Numbered from the stretch's first letter, positions 36,431 to 48,102 are shown. The stretch: 64,000 bases of DNA from Polydactylus sextarius (GCA_016801845.1 CM028919.1:3155001-3219000); one strand, 5' to 3'. Numbers and translations: made by a program. The notes: generated by a model from the sequence alone, not told the origin.

Positions 36431-39133
36431 TTGATGTTAATGATAATGAATAATCAACCAGCTCCAGCTGATACCAGCTTGCGTTTTAGATCTTTCATCC
36501 TGTGGACACACGGCAGCTCCACCATCTTTGTTCACAGCCATTGAAGGTAGTTCTTTATCTGTTCCCTTGAACATGTGCTGCTACAGCAGCTACAGTTTTT
36601 GGGCTAGTGGAAAGTTAGCAGCAGATGAACTTTAAAAACAAAATATATGAGTTGCATCTTTTAAGGGCATGATCTCTGCAATTCATCTGACAAGCCAGTT
36701 CCAATAGTTCCAATACTGTGGAACTCATCCTCAGTATGAGATTATCTCATTGCAAACTTCTACTACAGACACGTTTCCAGCCTCAATTTAATTTTTACTT
36801 TACAGGCTCTAGCTGATTTGTTCACTGACTCTGATGATTTTTAGTCCTTTGATATTGAAATATGCTACACTACAACACCAACACCAGCCTGTATATTGGA
36901 GGCAGCTGACAAGAGTGTCAGTAAGAGAGTGACAAGCACTGTGGCACAAAGTAATAAGGTTAGTAATATGAAACAACTGGTCCTTTGACCTGCAGCTAAC
37001 TTGTTTTTATGAACAAGTTCTATTGTCGGATCAGAAAAGCAGGAGTGAAGGTTGAACTCTAGTTTCAAAATAAACGTTTCCCTCTGAGGCAGAAATAAGT
37101 GAAAACAATCACTTATAATCAACGGAACTTTGAACATCTACTCCACAGCTCAAGATCAGTGAGCAAATGATCGTCGAGCACGTATGTTTAAGCAGACACT
37201 GAGTAACACTTTGCCTACATTTGTCTACATTGCAGATTAATGTTTTGTTTGGTCTACATAATATACAATATAAATCCATTCCTACCATTCAGGCCAGCAA
37301 CACAATAAAACAGAAGAGTTGCAGCTGGAACATGTTGGGCTAGTAAAGACATAAAATTATAAAACAATGGTGTAATGTGAAACAGTGATGTCAGCAGACT
37401 GTTCGTGATTTACTATGGAAGCGGCTTCCAGGAAAGGCCTTGTCCTTTAGGGGCATAATTGAGCTGAGTATCGCCAGATTTCCAAAAAATCTGTGAGAAA
37501 ATAATTGAGATGTTTGAGAACATTTACTGCATGAAAATGAAGCCTGGTGTCAACTGTGTTAGGTGGATTTATCAGGGATGACATATCTGAAGACTTATTA
37601 GGGTTATTAGGGTTTTGTTTTTGGTAAAAGTGGACACAGTGTGCCTCAGACAGATAAAAATAAAACCATTCAAACAGTTACCAACAGTCCAAAGGGTCCC
37701 TCATAGTCTTGGCTGGTGTCAGTGCCTTTGGCAAAGGTAATTTGTTCTTGTTGAGGGCTCCACTAAAGCTGAAAAGTACAAGATTTTGGAGCAATGTGTC
37801 ACCTTCAAAATGACATCTCTTCCAGGCATTGATAAAAGACTTTGTGCTAATTTTCAAGAAATCAGGCAAAGCTTCTTTCAAAAGCTTCTTTCTACATTCA
37901 CATTAGTATGCGCCTACGCAGTCTTTGACACAGAGGGTCAGGGGACATCGACTGACACACCACCCAGCATTGCATGAACATCTGTGTAGAGCTGGTAGTC
38001 AGAGCTAACCAGCCATGAGATGTGACTGTCAGACTCCCTGTGTCCCTGTTGGAAAGACAGGAGGCCTGGTGCAGCTTTCACAGTCACTGCAAGTCACAGT
38101 GGGTGGCTGCGTCATGCTGGAGCAACACGAAACTGTGTGGTTTGTCTGAAGTTAAGCGTTGCATACATCACACAGGCTGCATGAAAAAATGTCATGAAAA
38201 AGCTATTAACATTATTGTGAATAAATCAATTCAACAAGAATCTTTTACCAACGCAGGGATGGATGTGTCACTTGTGAGACACTCGTTGTTTTGAGTTTGA
38301 TGATAATTAACTTCAGAGCACCGGGAAGAGTGATTATTTCATCACAGTTTCACAGAAAAAAAACTGTATTTTTGGAACCATCATAACAATATTCACTTCA
38401 ATTTTTCTGTTGTTACACTAAATATTCTGTGTCAGTGTGTGGTGTAAGCTTGTTTACTCACAGCTCACACACCCAAAAACAGGAGGAGATCAAAAGTGTG
38501 GCATCATTTGTAGATTCTTTAGACAATAATCTGCAGCCTCTGTTACAAAAATATCAGAGAAACGGTGACATCCAGAACTTCCACTGTCAGAATCCACCAA
38601 CATGCACATCATGGATTCACTCATCACTGTCATCATTATTAGTACTTGATACAAAATGCTGCAACATGAATACTGGCAGGAAAAAGAGATCATATTTTCC
38701 CAAATTCCTTGGTTTCCTGTTTTATCCAGAATAGAATCAAGTTCCTTGTATCCTTGTTGGCTGAGGTAGATGAGAACCTGATTGCAGTCAGCAGGAATGA
38801 CCCTCACTATTCCTCAAAAGGGTAAAAGTATTTGCTGTCACAATGAGTCGCAAATGATCCAAGTTCAGACAAACAATATAGCCTGATTCAGTGGAAGTGC
38901 TTTGATAAAACAAAATCGGGACAAGGAAGTGAATCAACTGGAACCAAACAACGTGAGTCGACATCAGGGACATGAGGGGACATAACAGCAAACAAACGCA
39001 GATGAAGTGAGAAAGTTACAGTGGAGAGGAAGTAGTTTACAGTGTAGGTGACTGTAAGACTCATTAGAAGAAGGAAGAGGGAAGTGTATGGGTGTGACAG
39101 GGCAATAGGAACAAGAAGGGAAGAGAGAGGGAT
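36431..39133. other. Non-genic stretch, no gene seen
   Basis: No gene recognised. Part of 36431-36790 could belong to the LINE fragment to its left, but nothing conserved can be named. Confidence 0.45.
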
Positions 39134-39293
39134 GAGGGAGCCTATCCCAGCTGCTTACAGGTGAATGCAGGGTACACCCGAGACAGTCACCAGCTCGTCG
39201 CAGGGCCGCATCTATAGACAAACAACCATTCACACTCATATCCACACCTATGGGCAATTTAATATGCTCAATTCACCTATCCCCAATGCATGT
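39134..39293 (-). repeat. tRNA-headed SINE, 3' part (left piece of a split copy)
   Basis: CCTATCCCAGCTG, then GGGTACACCC, CACCAGCTCGTCGCAGGG, ACAACCATTCACACTCA, CACACCTATGGGCAATTT and CCTATCCCCAATGCATGT. This is the usual order of a very common teleost SINE, read on its antisense strand. It breaks off at 39293, in the middle of a motif that resumes at 40630 as ATGCATGTTTTTGG. The left and right pieces are therefore one element interrupted by an insertion. Confidence 0.8.
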
Positions 39294-40630
39294 GTAGCAG
39301 CATGGAGGTAAGTTGCATCCTATGCAGTGTAACTGCTCTTAATTGAACACCTTGACAGCCACTCCCTGCAGGGAGGCCTGTTTCACCCTGTTTCTGTTGT
39401 TGACCCTCCTTGTGTGCTCATAACAATCGTGTGTTACTGTAGAGCGATGGAGCTTGCGCGCATCGTTTGGGTGTAACGTCACGTCCCATCCGTTCCGGTG
39501 GTAAGTGTCCTCCCTCTCTGCATTATCTTATTTGGGGCTCCTCGGCTAACACTAGCATGGTCACAGGTAAATGCCAGTAGCAGCGTGGGTCTCTCTCCCC
39601 CGCCTTGTGTTAGCGTGTCTGAATGGATAACAAGGTTTGTTATTGTTTTTAATCGCCGTGTAAAAGCACAATTTTAGCTTAGTATAATTATTATACTAAT
39701 TTTATTTCTCTTTAGATGAATGGTATCAACCTGGCAGATTGAGAAACGCTGCTGTTTTTGTCTCTGTGTTGTGTTGCTCCGCCACCATCACGCCTTCACG
39801 AGCCGGCGTGTGTTGGTCCCTCCCGGCCACGTGCTTCATCGACCAGTGTTCCGGCGCTTCGGCCTTTGCACTTACGGCCTGTGTCCGCTGATCGTTTGGC
39901 CTCTTTTATTTGGCACCGATTATTGTTTTGGGGGAATGCATTGTTTATTTTTTTCCTTTCAACGTCTTGACTTGGTTTATTTTTGTTCCTTTGTTTTGTT
40001 ATATATCATGTTGTTTGGGTGGTTATTTATTTATTATTTGATAATTGTTTAGGGCAGGGGATTATTTAGTTTCCTTATTAGGTTGTTATTTGTTCATTTA
40101 CTTTGTACTTATTTACTTTGGGCATTTGGTTTTGTTCTATTTTGATTACGTATAATTAGCCCTGTTTTTAAATGCATGTGTGTGATTCTTTTGTTTTCTT
40201 TCTCCTTATTTTCAGTGGCCAGGGCCGGTGGTGTGGTGCTGGTCACCTGGGTGGCGGTGTCCCTCTTTTCGTTCTCCCTGTGTGCTTGTGCTCCCCACGG
40301 GATTTGGGTATTTACTGTCACGTGCCTGGATGTTATGTTACTTAGTTGAGACCCCTCTCCCCCTCGCTAGTGCTCTCCGAGCCTCAGCCCCAAATAGGTT
40401 TTTTTCTTCCACTTAATTTTGTATGAGTGAATTGGATGGTTTTAAATGTATCATAAATAATGTGTACACCTTGTTTCAAACTTACAAAATAATTCTTTGG
40501 GAGCAAGTCTCAATGTGCTGTTGTCAGAGTGACCTAATAGGCTACGAACAGGACCTCGTCGGCCACATTTCCCACCACACAGGCCTGAGTACATCGCTGT
40601 GTGGTTTCTCTCCTCACTCGCCGCAACGCA
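39291..40630. mobile_element. Candidate solo LTR (1,340 bp) inserted in a SINE
   Basis: It splits a SINE whose two halves are colinear. The left end reads TGTGTAGCAGC and the right end ...GCCGCAACGCA. The reverse complement of the right end, TGCGTTGCGGC, matches the left in 8 of 11 positions. The ends obey TG...CA, and TGCA directly precedes (39287-39290) and follows (40631-40634) the insert, giving a 4-bp target duplication. An alternative reading is an 8-bp ATGCATGT duplication (39286-39293 and 40630-40637), as hAT-type DNA transposons make. The inside is CpG-rich, with two CACGTG sites (39828-39833, 40319-40324) and splice-like signals, but no protein. The frame at 39720-40052 has no recognisable domain. 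Orientation is undetermined. Confidence 0.6.
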
Positions 40631-40750
40631 TGCATGTTTTTGGCAGTGGGAGGAAACTAGAGCTTCTGGAGGAAACCCATGCAGACACAGGGAGAACACG
40701 CAAACTCCACACAGAAAGATCCTGGGCCCGACCCGGGAGTCGAACCCTGT
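40631..40750 (-). repeat. tRNA-headed SINE, 5' part with B box (right piece of the split copy)
   Basis: TGCATGTTTTTGGCAGTGGG, then GGAGGAAACCCATGCAGACA, GGGAGAACACGCAAACTCCA and CACAGAAAGATCC continue the SINE. At 40736-40746, GGAGTCGAACC is the exact complement of a pol III B box (GGTTCGACTCC), so the element's sense strand is minus and its head derives from a tRNA. No A box is visible farther right, so the 5' end is truncated or decayed. Confidence 0.8.
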
Positions 40751-40849
40751 ACCTTGTCATTATCAGTAATATTGTGGTTATGATAATTTTGCAATAACAA
40801 TTACTTGTATGCACATACTGTATCTTTCTGGGCTCCTTCTCTTCTTTCA
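40751..40849. other. AT-rich linker between two repeats
   Basis: AT-rich sequence after the SINE head, with no recognisable feature. Confidence 0.4.
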
Positions 40850-41045
40850 ACCCTCCTCCCCTCCTTTTCGTCTTTCTCTTTTCATTTTTCCTTTGTCCCA
40901 AACCAGTTGAGGCAGATCAGACCGTCCACTCTGAGCCTGGTTCTGCTGGAGGTTTCTTCCCGTTAAAAGGGAGTTTGTCCTCTTTATTGTCACCAAGTGC
41001 TTGCTTACTATGGAAAATGTTGGGTTTCTCTATGTAACGTGCCAC
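40850..41045 (+). repeat. Teleost retroposon fragment (same family as 61822-61945)
   Basis: Contains CCAGTTGAGGCAGATCAGAC, then AGCCTGGTTCTGCTGGAGGT, TTCTTCCCGTTAAAAGGGAG, TTTGTCCTC, AAGTGCTTGCTTACTATGGA and TGTTGGGTTTCTCTATGTAA. The last approximately 70 bp are also found at 61822-61889 in the same order. In this copy the sequence stops after GTAACGTGCC and lacks the AATTGAATTG tail. It is non-coding and its full-length parent is not present. Confidence 0.7.
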
Positions 41046-42423
41046 ACTATATATATGTGTATATACAGTGTGTGCAGTGCCTCTTGAAGAAGACTGCACA
41101 TACTACTAACGTCTAGTAACGTACTGTGTCTAAGCTGACCAGTAATTGCAGCTGTCATTTAGGTCGTTAGGTTGGTGGTTTAATTCCTCCAGTCATTTGA
41201 TGTCTGTGGGTGAGGTATTAGGTATAGGTACCGCTATGGCTGCTCTGTCAATGTATGAGTTTCACTTGTAAGTCACCTCTAAAAATAAATGCATGTGATG
41301 TGTGACTAAATGTAAATACAGACAGTGCACATCTGCTTTTTCCTGCTGTATAAACAAACACCATTACATTATGCATTGGAGCCAGAGTCTGTGCAGTAGT
41401 GATCATGAAGTGGAGCTGTGGTATTGAAACACCCACCCAGTCAAATTAGATCTCAACCTCATCTATAATGTGTTTTGGCTTTTGTAGAGTTGTTATGGTA
41501 GCCAACTTTATAAACTATCTATGAAATTGGGATCTTAGCTATAACTCTAATTTAACCTATATCCCCCTTGGTAAATGTTGATGTTTTGTAAATGTTTTTT
41601 TTTTTTTTTTTTTTTAACGATAGAGACAAGAAATGGTGCACCATGGTGCACCATAACCATTTTGCTATGCAGGTGTCCCTGTAAATGTGTTTTTGAGAAC
41701 TAACTGCCAACACCGCTGACCTTGGTCACAAGTATGTTGCATTTGCTGCAGCTCTTTTCAAGTAAGTCAGAAAGTAAGTCAGATGCTTTTAAAGTGTACT
41801 ATAGCAGCAGCTCTGTTATAGATGTAGCTGTAAACGGTAAATATCAAGGCTAACACCAGTGAGCTGATATTACAAACAATAATATTGGATAACGTGTAGG
41901 AATCAATTCCTGTCCTTGTCTCAGACTATTGTATATGTCAAGGTATTTTAGAAAATGTGAAGAAATGTACCACACAAATTATACCTTTAGAGCACAGAAG
42001 GATCTTACTCTGTACTGTAAGTTGACCTTCTCAATCCATACACTTACTTGACACTAAATCTCCCAAACCTGTTTATATTGATGTTTGAGAGAGGGTCATC
42101 TGCTGTCAGCATCTCCATCTTTTTCTTAAGATATGACAGGACAACCCATTGACAGGCCAATAGACATAAACGACTGTCACATTTTATAGTTTCAGAAGGT
42201 TTTTTTTGGGAAGCGTCAATCCCATATTGAGAAACTTATGTATTGTGTTTAAAATGTTTATCATATATTTTATTTATAAAATATATAGCTTTGGAAACAT
42301 AATGCATCGCAGTCACGGTCATGAAGGAAAGATAAATAAAACTTCCACATAACCAGTGAAAGGTTAAAGGCAGCCGCCCGGCCAGGAGTTGTTTACCAGC
42401 CACCTCCCTCTTAACTCAAGTTA
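41046..42423. other. Non-genic stretch, no gene seen
   Basis: Contains a run of 21 T at 41595-41615, followed by a GGTGCACCATGGTGCACCAT direct repeat at about 41635-41655. No gene recognised. Confidence 0.5.
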
Positions 42424-42482
42424 AGTCAAGTCAAGTTTATTTGAACAGCGTCAAATAATAAAAACATGATCTCAAGGCAGTT
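42424..42482 (-). repeat. Antisense tail of the AATTGAATTG-type retroposon
   Basis: AAGTCAAGTCAAGTTTATTT, then AGCGTCAAAT, AATAAAAACATGATCTCAAG and GCAGTT correspond step by step to the reverse complement of 61880-61945 (AGCACCAAATCATAAAAACA, TTATCTCAAGGCACTT). The tail repeat unit has changed from AATTG to AAGTC-like. It is a short 3' fragment lying 160 bp upstream of the tRNA gene. Confidence 0.65.
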
Positions 42483-42642
42483 CCCAATATGATAGAATGG
42501 AAAAGTTCTCAAACATTTCTCACACTGAGCAAGCAACACACTGTTTGACTCACAGTCTGACGTGGTGACGCCTCAGAGCTTCCAGGATACACACAGGATC
42601 TGTCAGTTTGGAAATGGTGTGGCTGACTATTCAGGTATAGCT

Positions 42643-42715
42643 GGCTCCATAGCTCAGTGGTTAGAGCACTGGTCTTGTAAACCAGGGGTCGCGAGTTCAA
42701 TCCTCGCTGGGGCCT
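42643..42715 (+). tRNA. tRNA-Thr (anticodon UGU)
   Basis: A complete 73-nt cloverleaf, without CCA as expected of a eukaryotic gene. The acceptor stem GGCTCCA (42643-42649) pairs with TGGGGCC (42708-42714), with one T-G wobble, and the discriminator is T. The D arm GCTC...GAGC, anticodon stem CTGGT/ACCAG with loop CTTGTAA (anticodon TGT), and T stem GCGAG/CTCGC with loop TTCAATC all pair. The A box (TAGCTCAGTGG) and B box region (GAGTTCAATCC) are intact, so pol III transcription is plausible. No intron. There is no run of four T just downstream (CATTCTTTCCTTTACC), so termination may be weak or read through. It is the only tRNA gene seen. The minus-strand open frame over it (42754-42509) is an artefact. 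Confidence 0.95.
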
Positions 42716-42835
42716 CATTCTTTCCTTTACCAAATTAATGCACTTTGCCGCCATTTTAGAATGCTACCACTAACCACAGGGCTGGTGAGAGCCATACTGT
42801 ACAAAGCATAATAATGGGCCACCTTTTGTGATGGA

Positions 42836-43325
42836 AGGCACCCCAACTGGGTGGCATCCACCGGCATCTATTCTGCTGTTGTACCAACCAGCTAAATGAA
42901 TTTTCACCCACACCCTCAACGAGACTCTAGATCACTCTGTGGTCCTGCTATGCTTTAAATGATCCAATATTGTCCCAGTATCAAAGGACAATAAGTCCTC
43001 CTGCCTGAGTGGCTCACCATCATACTAACATTGATAGTCATGAAGGTGATTGAGAGACTTATCAAGAACCTCGTCTCTATTCCCAACTCATCCGATACAC
43101 TCCATTTCACCTACTGCTCCAACAGATCTATGGAGGATACTATGTCCCACATCCTGCACAAAACCCTCAGCCACGTAGAAAAGAATCCAGGGAACTATGT
43201 AAGACCAGACCTGGGACTGAACAGCCACCTGGCTTTTCAACTTTCTGACAGCCAGGCTGCAGGTGGTATGAGCTAGGACACATCACTACAAAACCTCAAC
43301 TGTCCTGATTCACTCACTCTGACAC
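42836..43325 (+). pseudogene. LINE reverse transcriptase fragment (fingers region), CR1/L2/Jockey-like
   Basis: The frame at 43031-43276 reads IVMKVIERLIKNLV...TLHFTYCSNRSMEDTMSH. This matches the LINE block IIMKCFERLV...LDPLQFAYRPNRSTEDA, which precedes the catalytic centre of non-LTR reverse transcriptases. Upstream, 42885-43020 holds decayed text for the DQLAEVF...SVVPTCFK...IPVPKK region (AACCAGCTAAATG, TGTGGTCCTGCTATGCTTTA). Downstream, CACCTGGCTTTTCAACTTTC (43228-43247) fits the next block. The YADD box is absent because the copy ends before it. The fragment has stops and frameshifts and cannot make an enzyme. Confidence 0.75.
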
Positions 43326-43807
43326 CCACCTCTATTATGACATCATGTGTGAATCGCAGCCTTATTTAGCACTTCTTAAAAGAGTCTGTTGTATAGCTTA
43401 ATGGATATGTGATTTAGTTTGATCTCAAATTCAACTTGACTTTTTCTTATCTGTTTACTTCATTCTAACTTAATACATAATTCTTCTTTACACGGGGCTC
43501 TCCACTACTCTCCTATCACTTCTTTGTTGATTCAAGAAGCTTCTGAAGAAACAGTATTTAGCTAAGTGCTGGAGCAGGACCTGTGTTTTTCCTACCACGA
43601 TTTCTTGGAGACAAAGATAAACAAACAAATAAGTTGGTGATCAGTGAGAGTATGCACTTCTTTTCTTAAAATTTGTTATTTCTCCGTACCAGTCCAGTTG
43701 TGTCTGCAGGCATTATGTTGATGTGAATCTGTTGAAATTTGGCACCAACATTCATTCAATACAACTCAGATTCAACAGTAAACAGATTTTGGTGGCCAAG
43801 GGTCAAG

Positions 43808-43924
<117 letters not shown>

Positions 43925-44223
43925 ATAGAATAGTATAAAATATAAAGTATAAAATGTTTTTTTCCATAGCCATTTTATTTAAACACTTACATGCAACTGC
44001 ACTGATTGGCAGATACATAAAACATGAATTGTATTTCTATTTTTTAGTCTTCTCTCTCAGTCTCTGGATTTTGTTAATGGGTTTGTATTACTTTTAACAC
44101 TTAATCTTTATTGTCATTTTGTTCTCATTCAGCCTAAATCTTCGAAAGAACTGAGACAAGTTCACCACATTACTTGGAACAACAAAGTGTGGAAACAGCA
44201 AATATTTTCTGTTCTTTTTGTAT

Positions 44224-44226
<3 letters not shown>

Positions 44227-44276
<50 letters not shown>
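44227..44276. repeat. (AT)n microsatellite, 50 bp
   Basis: Twenty-five perfect AT units between GAC and GACA, about 300 bp from the 110-bp array. Confidence 0.98.
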
Positions 44277-44278
<2 letters not shown>

Positions 44279-46429
44279 CAACATGCAACATTTGCATCCA
44301 GTCACAGTCATAGTTTCTTGATAAATATATCCATTATTCATGGCAGTTTAAATTGGGCCACAAACTAAAGCTTTTCCTTTCTTGAAAGCAGAAGCAGCAG
44401 ACGTATATTTCCATGTTGTTCTTAACTAACTAGGTGCATTCCCTTAGGTCTCAAAGGAGGACTTTGGGATGATAAGAAAAAGTGCAGAAGAGACACTTCC
44501 CCTGAAAAAGTTGGAATGATAAACTTTTCTCATAAATTAGAAGAGAATGAAGTCGCTACAAACACACGTAGCCTCTGAAAAGACTCGCCTATGGGATGAG
44601 AAAGGTGGGAGCAAGTTTTTGTTCCCTTCATCTCTGACAGAAAGCTCGCAATGAATACTCTAACGAGTAGACTTGTTTACAAGCCCAGAGGAAGTCGTTT
44701 TTTTGAACGCGAGAGGGACAATTTTGGTCCCCAGGCTTGGCCTGTGAACGCATGGTCGACTGCGAGGCGTCTGATGTAGCATATCAAATACAGGCGAGGC
44801 CTGTGGGGATTGGAAACGGCGTGCTGCCACTTTAGGCACCTGTCCAAATCCTGGCACATACTCAGTTTAGGGAGTTTAGAGGTACTTCTTGTACGCTAAG
44901 AGAAGATAACCAGTGCCAAGAAACTGCAGCAGAGATGAAAAAAAGGAGAAAAAAAACCCCAACACACTCTGTAAAATTCAACCCACAGTGTGAGCGATAT
45001 CAATCAGAGGAGAAGGGCTTGAGCTGAGATAGTGTAAAAAAATTACTATACATCAACACTATATACTCCACTATTTACTCTGCATTTGCTCTCACCTGTA
45101 AGTTTATATCCAGGGTCTCCACTGTGGCTCTCATGTTCATTATGTAAGACTTAAATTTCCAATGTATTGGCAGAAATGTAACATAATATATCCATAATTA
45201 TGTTTCCATTTATGTATAATAACCTCAACTGAGAATTACTTACATTATCACACGCTGGCTTTAGACTTTTCCTCCAGTGTTTTCCTTATACTTAGGTATT
45301 CTCTTTCATTTGGTTTATCCGATACAGATGTAAGTGTTAAAATATGATGCCTTTAATGTAAGTTCAACATATAGCAATAATGGCTTCAGCAACATGCTAA
45401 CATGATATATACTGTATATTCAGGCATATAAAATACAGGAGGATGAACCTCGTCAGTACTAAATATTTATAATATATTACAGGTATGTGTGAGGACAGAG
45501 TGGGTACAACTGATTCATTTTCTTCTCTTCTCCTTGTGCTTTTTTCCCCAACGAGTCCATGAAACTGAGCTCTGGAAGATAAAGACTACATATTTATATT
45601 TCTCTTACAAAAACTAATTCCGATAAGACAAGAATCCAACAAACCAACCTGAAGCAGGGTTGTGCACAAAGACAAATCTGATCCTGATTTATCTCCGACT
45701 CGCTTTCTTCTGACATTCCTCATCATTTTTAGGTCCTTTTTTTAGTTCCATTTCTTGCTCTGTCGCTCCACTTCAGCTCCTTCACTCTCTTTGAGCCTTC
45801 TCTCTGAGCCTTTTCTCTGGGAGACTCTCCATGTGAGACTTTTGTTTGAGCCCATCTTTTCTCTCTGACCCCTCTTAGGAAGTTGCTGTCTTTTTATTCA
45901 AGGTCCTCTTGTAGCTGGCTCACCTTAGTCTGCATGTTTTCCAGGAGGGTAGCTGGAGCAGATTGGCCACGTTTGGAGCTTTATTTTACTCCCTTTAGGT
46001 GATTTTATATTTCAGTGATGATAGAACACAGATTCTCTCAGCCCCTGCAATGGGCTGCAGCTAATTTGGACCACCCACATAATGTATTTGCCCAAACGCT
46101 TAAGAGACAGAAACACACACATTTTTAGCTAAAAGGCAGAGCCATCTTAACATTGGGTCTGTAAAAACAAGCTGTACACTTATTCACACACATTAATCCA
46201 CTGTAGCCTATGGACATCATTACTTAGAGCAGCAGCTCAGATTCATACAGATGCTACAAAAAACTATTTTCTTATACAACTGAGTAGTTGTTTGATTCCC
46301 TAGGTTCCTACTAAATTACCATAGGATTGCCATGACATCTGTTTCTCAGTTTCAGTTGAATTGGTATGGAGTTCAGCTTGTGTTTTTCTTGTGTTTTCTT
46401 TTATTGTAATTCTATGAAATTATACTGAG

Positions 46430-46812
46430 AGATACAATGAAAAACATGTTGTGTCACAGTGACCTTCGACCTGTAGCTACAAAATTCTGATGAGTTCACT
46501 GCCACTGCTGAATTCAAGTGAATGTTTGCATCATGAATCATGATTGCATCATCCTTTGGGGCATTTTTAACATCACGTATTCGCAAGGATGTGAGATCAC
46601 AGTGACCTTTGACCGTTAACCACCAAAACTAAATTAGCCCATTGACCTTAATCTAATCAGATCATCTTTAAGCCAAGTGAATGTTTTTTTTGTTTGTTTG
46701 TTGTTTTTTCCCTCATGATTTTCTTGAGATATCGCATTTACAAGAATCTGACAGATGGACAATCCAAAAACGTAATTCCTCCTGCTACAGCTGTCACTGT
46801 GCAGAGGCATTA
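46430..46812 (+). repeat. Teleost dispersed repeat with DR1-like motifs
   Basis: Two partial units in tandem carry GTCACAGTGACCTTCGACCT (46453-46472) and ATCACAGTGACCTTTGACC (46597-46614). Then come ACCACCAAAACTAAATTAGC, AAGCCAAGTGAATGTTT, TTCTTGAGATATCGCATTTA and CAGATGGACAATCC, and it ends GCAGAGGCATTAAAAAAC. The ACCAAAA...TTGAGTTCAA part recurs at 61672-61765. I recall this as an abundant fish repeat, class unknown. TGACCTTTGACC matches a DR1 nuclear-receptor element; binding is an inference. Confidence 0.7.
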
Positions 46813-48040
46813 AAAAACAATAAAGTATATAAAAAATAAGTCAGGTAAAACAGTGTACAAGTAGCAGGTGTAAGAAGAACCACTTGCTAAATAAATAACA
46901 ATACAATAAATACCGTTTCCTCCATCTGTTTCCCTTGTCTGGGAGACAGTTGTCTATGTATAGAACTATAAGAAAGGAAAGCTAGGAGGATATATTTCAC
47001 AATATTGGTATTATTAATATATTACATATGATAATAGTATTACTAGTATAGTGCACCTCTTTTCCTTTCTTTTTTTTGAAATCAATAACAGAGGAATTAT
47101 GCAAATCACGACTGCAGGAGCTTTATTTAATAAAAAGACTTCTAAACATAAAGAGGGATGTATAGACACAGAGCCCTATAAATAGCAGCCAGCCTGAGAC
47201 CTCAGGCAGCCTTGGACAGGGCACTGAGACTGGTGGAGGTGGTGACGGCAATGACAGCAGAAAAAGACATAGTAGGCAGGGAGGTTTAAATGTTTTTCCT
47301 TTATTTTCCTCATAATCCAATGATCACATCCTAAAAACACTCACACAGAAACCAATGATGTCATTAGACCCACACTGATCTGACAGTACATTCAGTGTCA
47401 AAAGATACTATTTTTTTTGGTGAATGTGTGTAAAATTATGCAAAAGATATGAACTGAAACCACTAAAACAAGAATCTTGGGTTTAATATTTCATTTGGTA
47501 TTCATGTAGCATTAAAGAAAAGCTGCAGCTGGCCCATGAACATATGTAAATATGTTGAAACGGTATATTGATCTATTAGCAAAGGAAAGAACTGAATGTT
47601 ATGATTATCAACATAAAACTGCAACTTAAAAGATACAGTATTACGGCCAACATCCTGCAGATGCTTTGAACATAATATGAAAACACTGTAGAAAACTTCC
47701 TCTATTAACTCCTCTTATAGCGCCAGCGTCACCATGTAAAGTCTATGTTTGAGTTTGATTGGTTTTCCTTTGCTCCAACTGTATATTTAAAAGAATCAAA
47801 AAATATATAATTTTAGAAATATTAATAAGGAACCAATAAACCTTTAGGCCTTTCTCAATATCAAGTACTGCAAAATTGAGTGGAACCTTTCAAATAACCA
47901 ATTATAATCAGCAAACATTTTTCATGTGAACATAACAAATGGCTCAAACATACTGGAGCCAGAGAATTTCATCACTGAACAATAAATAATTTTCAGTGTC
48001 TAAAATGACTTCAGGGCAGCGCTGCGGTAAATTTCTAGGA
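46813..48040. other. Non-genic stretch, no gene seen
   Basis: AT-rich; a pyrimidine-rich frame on the minus strand (47123-47320) has no domain. No element recognised. Confidence 0.5.
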
Positions 48041-48102
48041 AATCCATCCATCCATTTGCTAAACTGCTTATCCTCTGAGGGTCACGTGGGGGCTGGGGAT
48101 GG
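48041..48102 (-). repeat. RTE-type tail / SINE 3'-end fragment
   Basis: AATCCATCCATCCATTTGCT, then AAACTGCTTATCCTC, then GGGTCACGTGGGGGCTGG. This is the antisense of the GGATGGATGG-type 3' end shared by RTE-like LINEs and the SINE family at 39134-40750. It would directly precede the CCTATCCCAGCTG seen in that copy. Only the terminal part was inserted or has survived. Confidence 0.65.

Noticed and set aside
42509..42754. Minus-strand frame reading RGLNSRPLVYKTSALTTELW
   Set aside because: This is the antisense translation of the tRNA-Thr gene, a well-known false protein in fish annotations.
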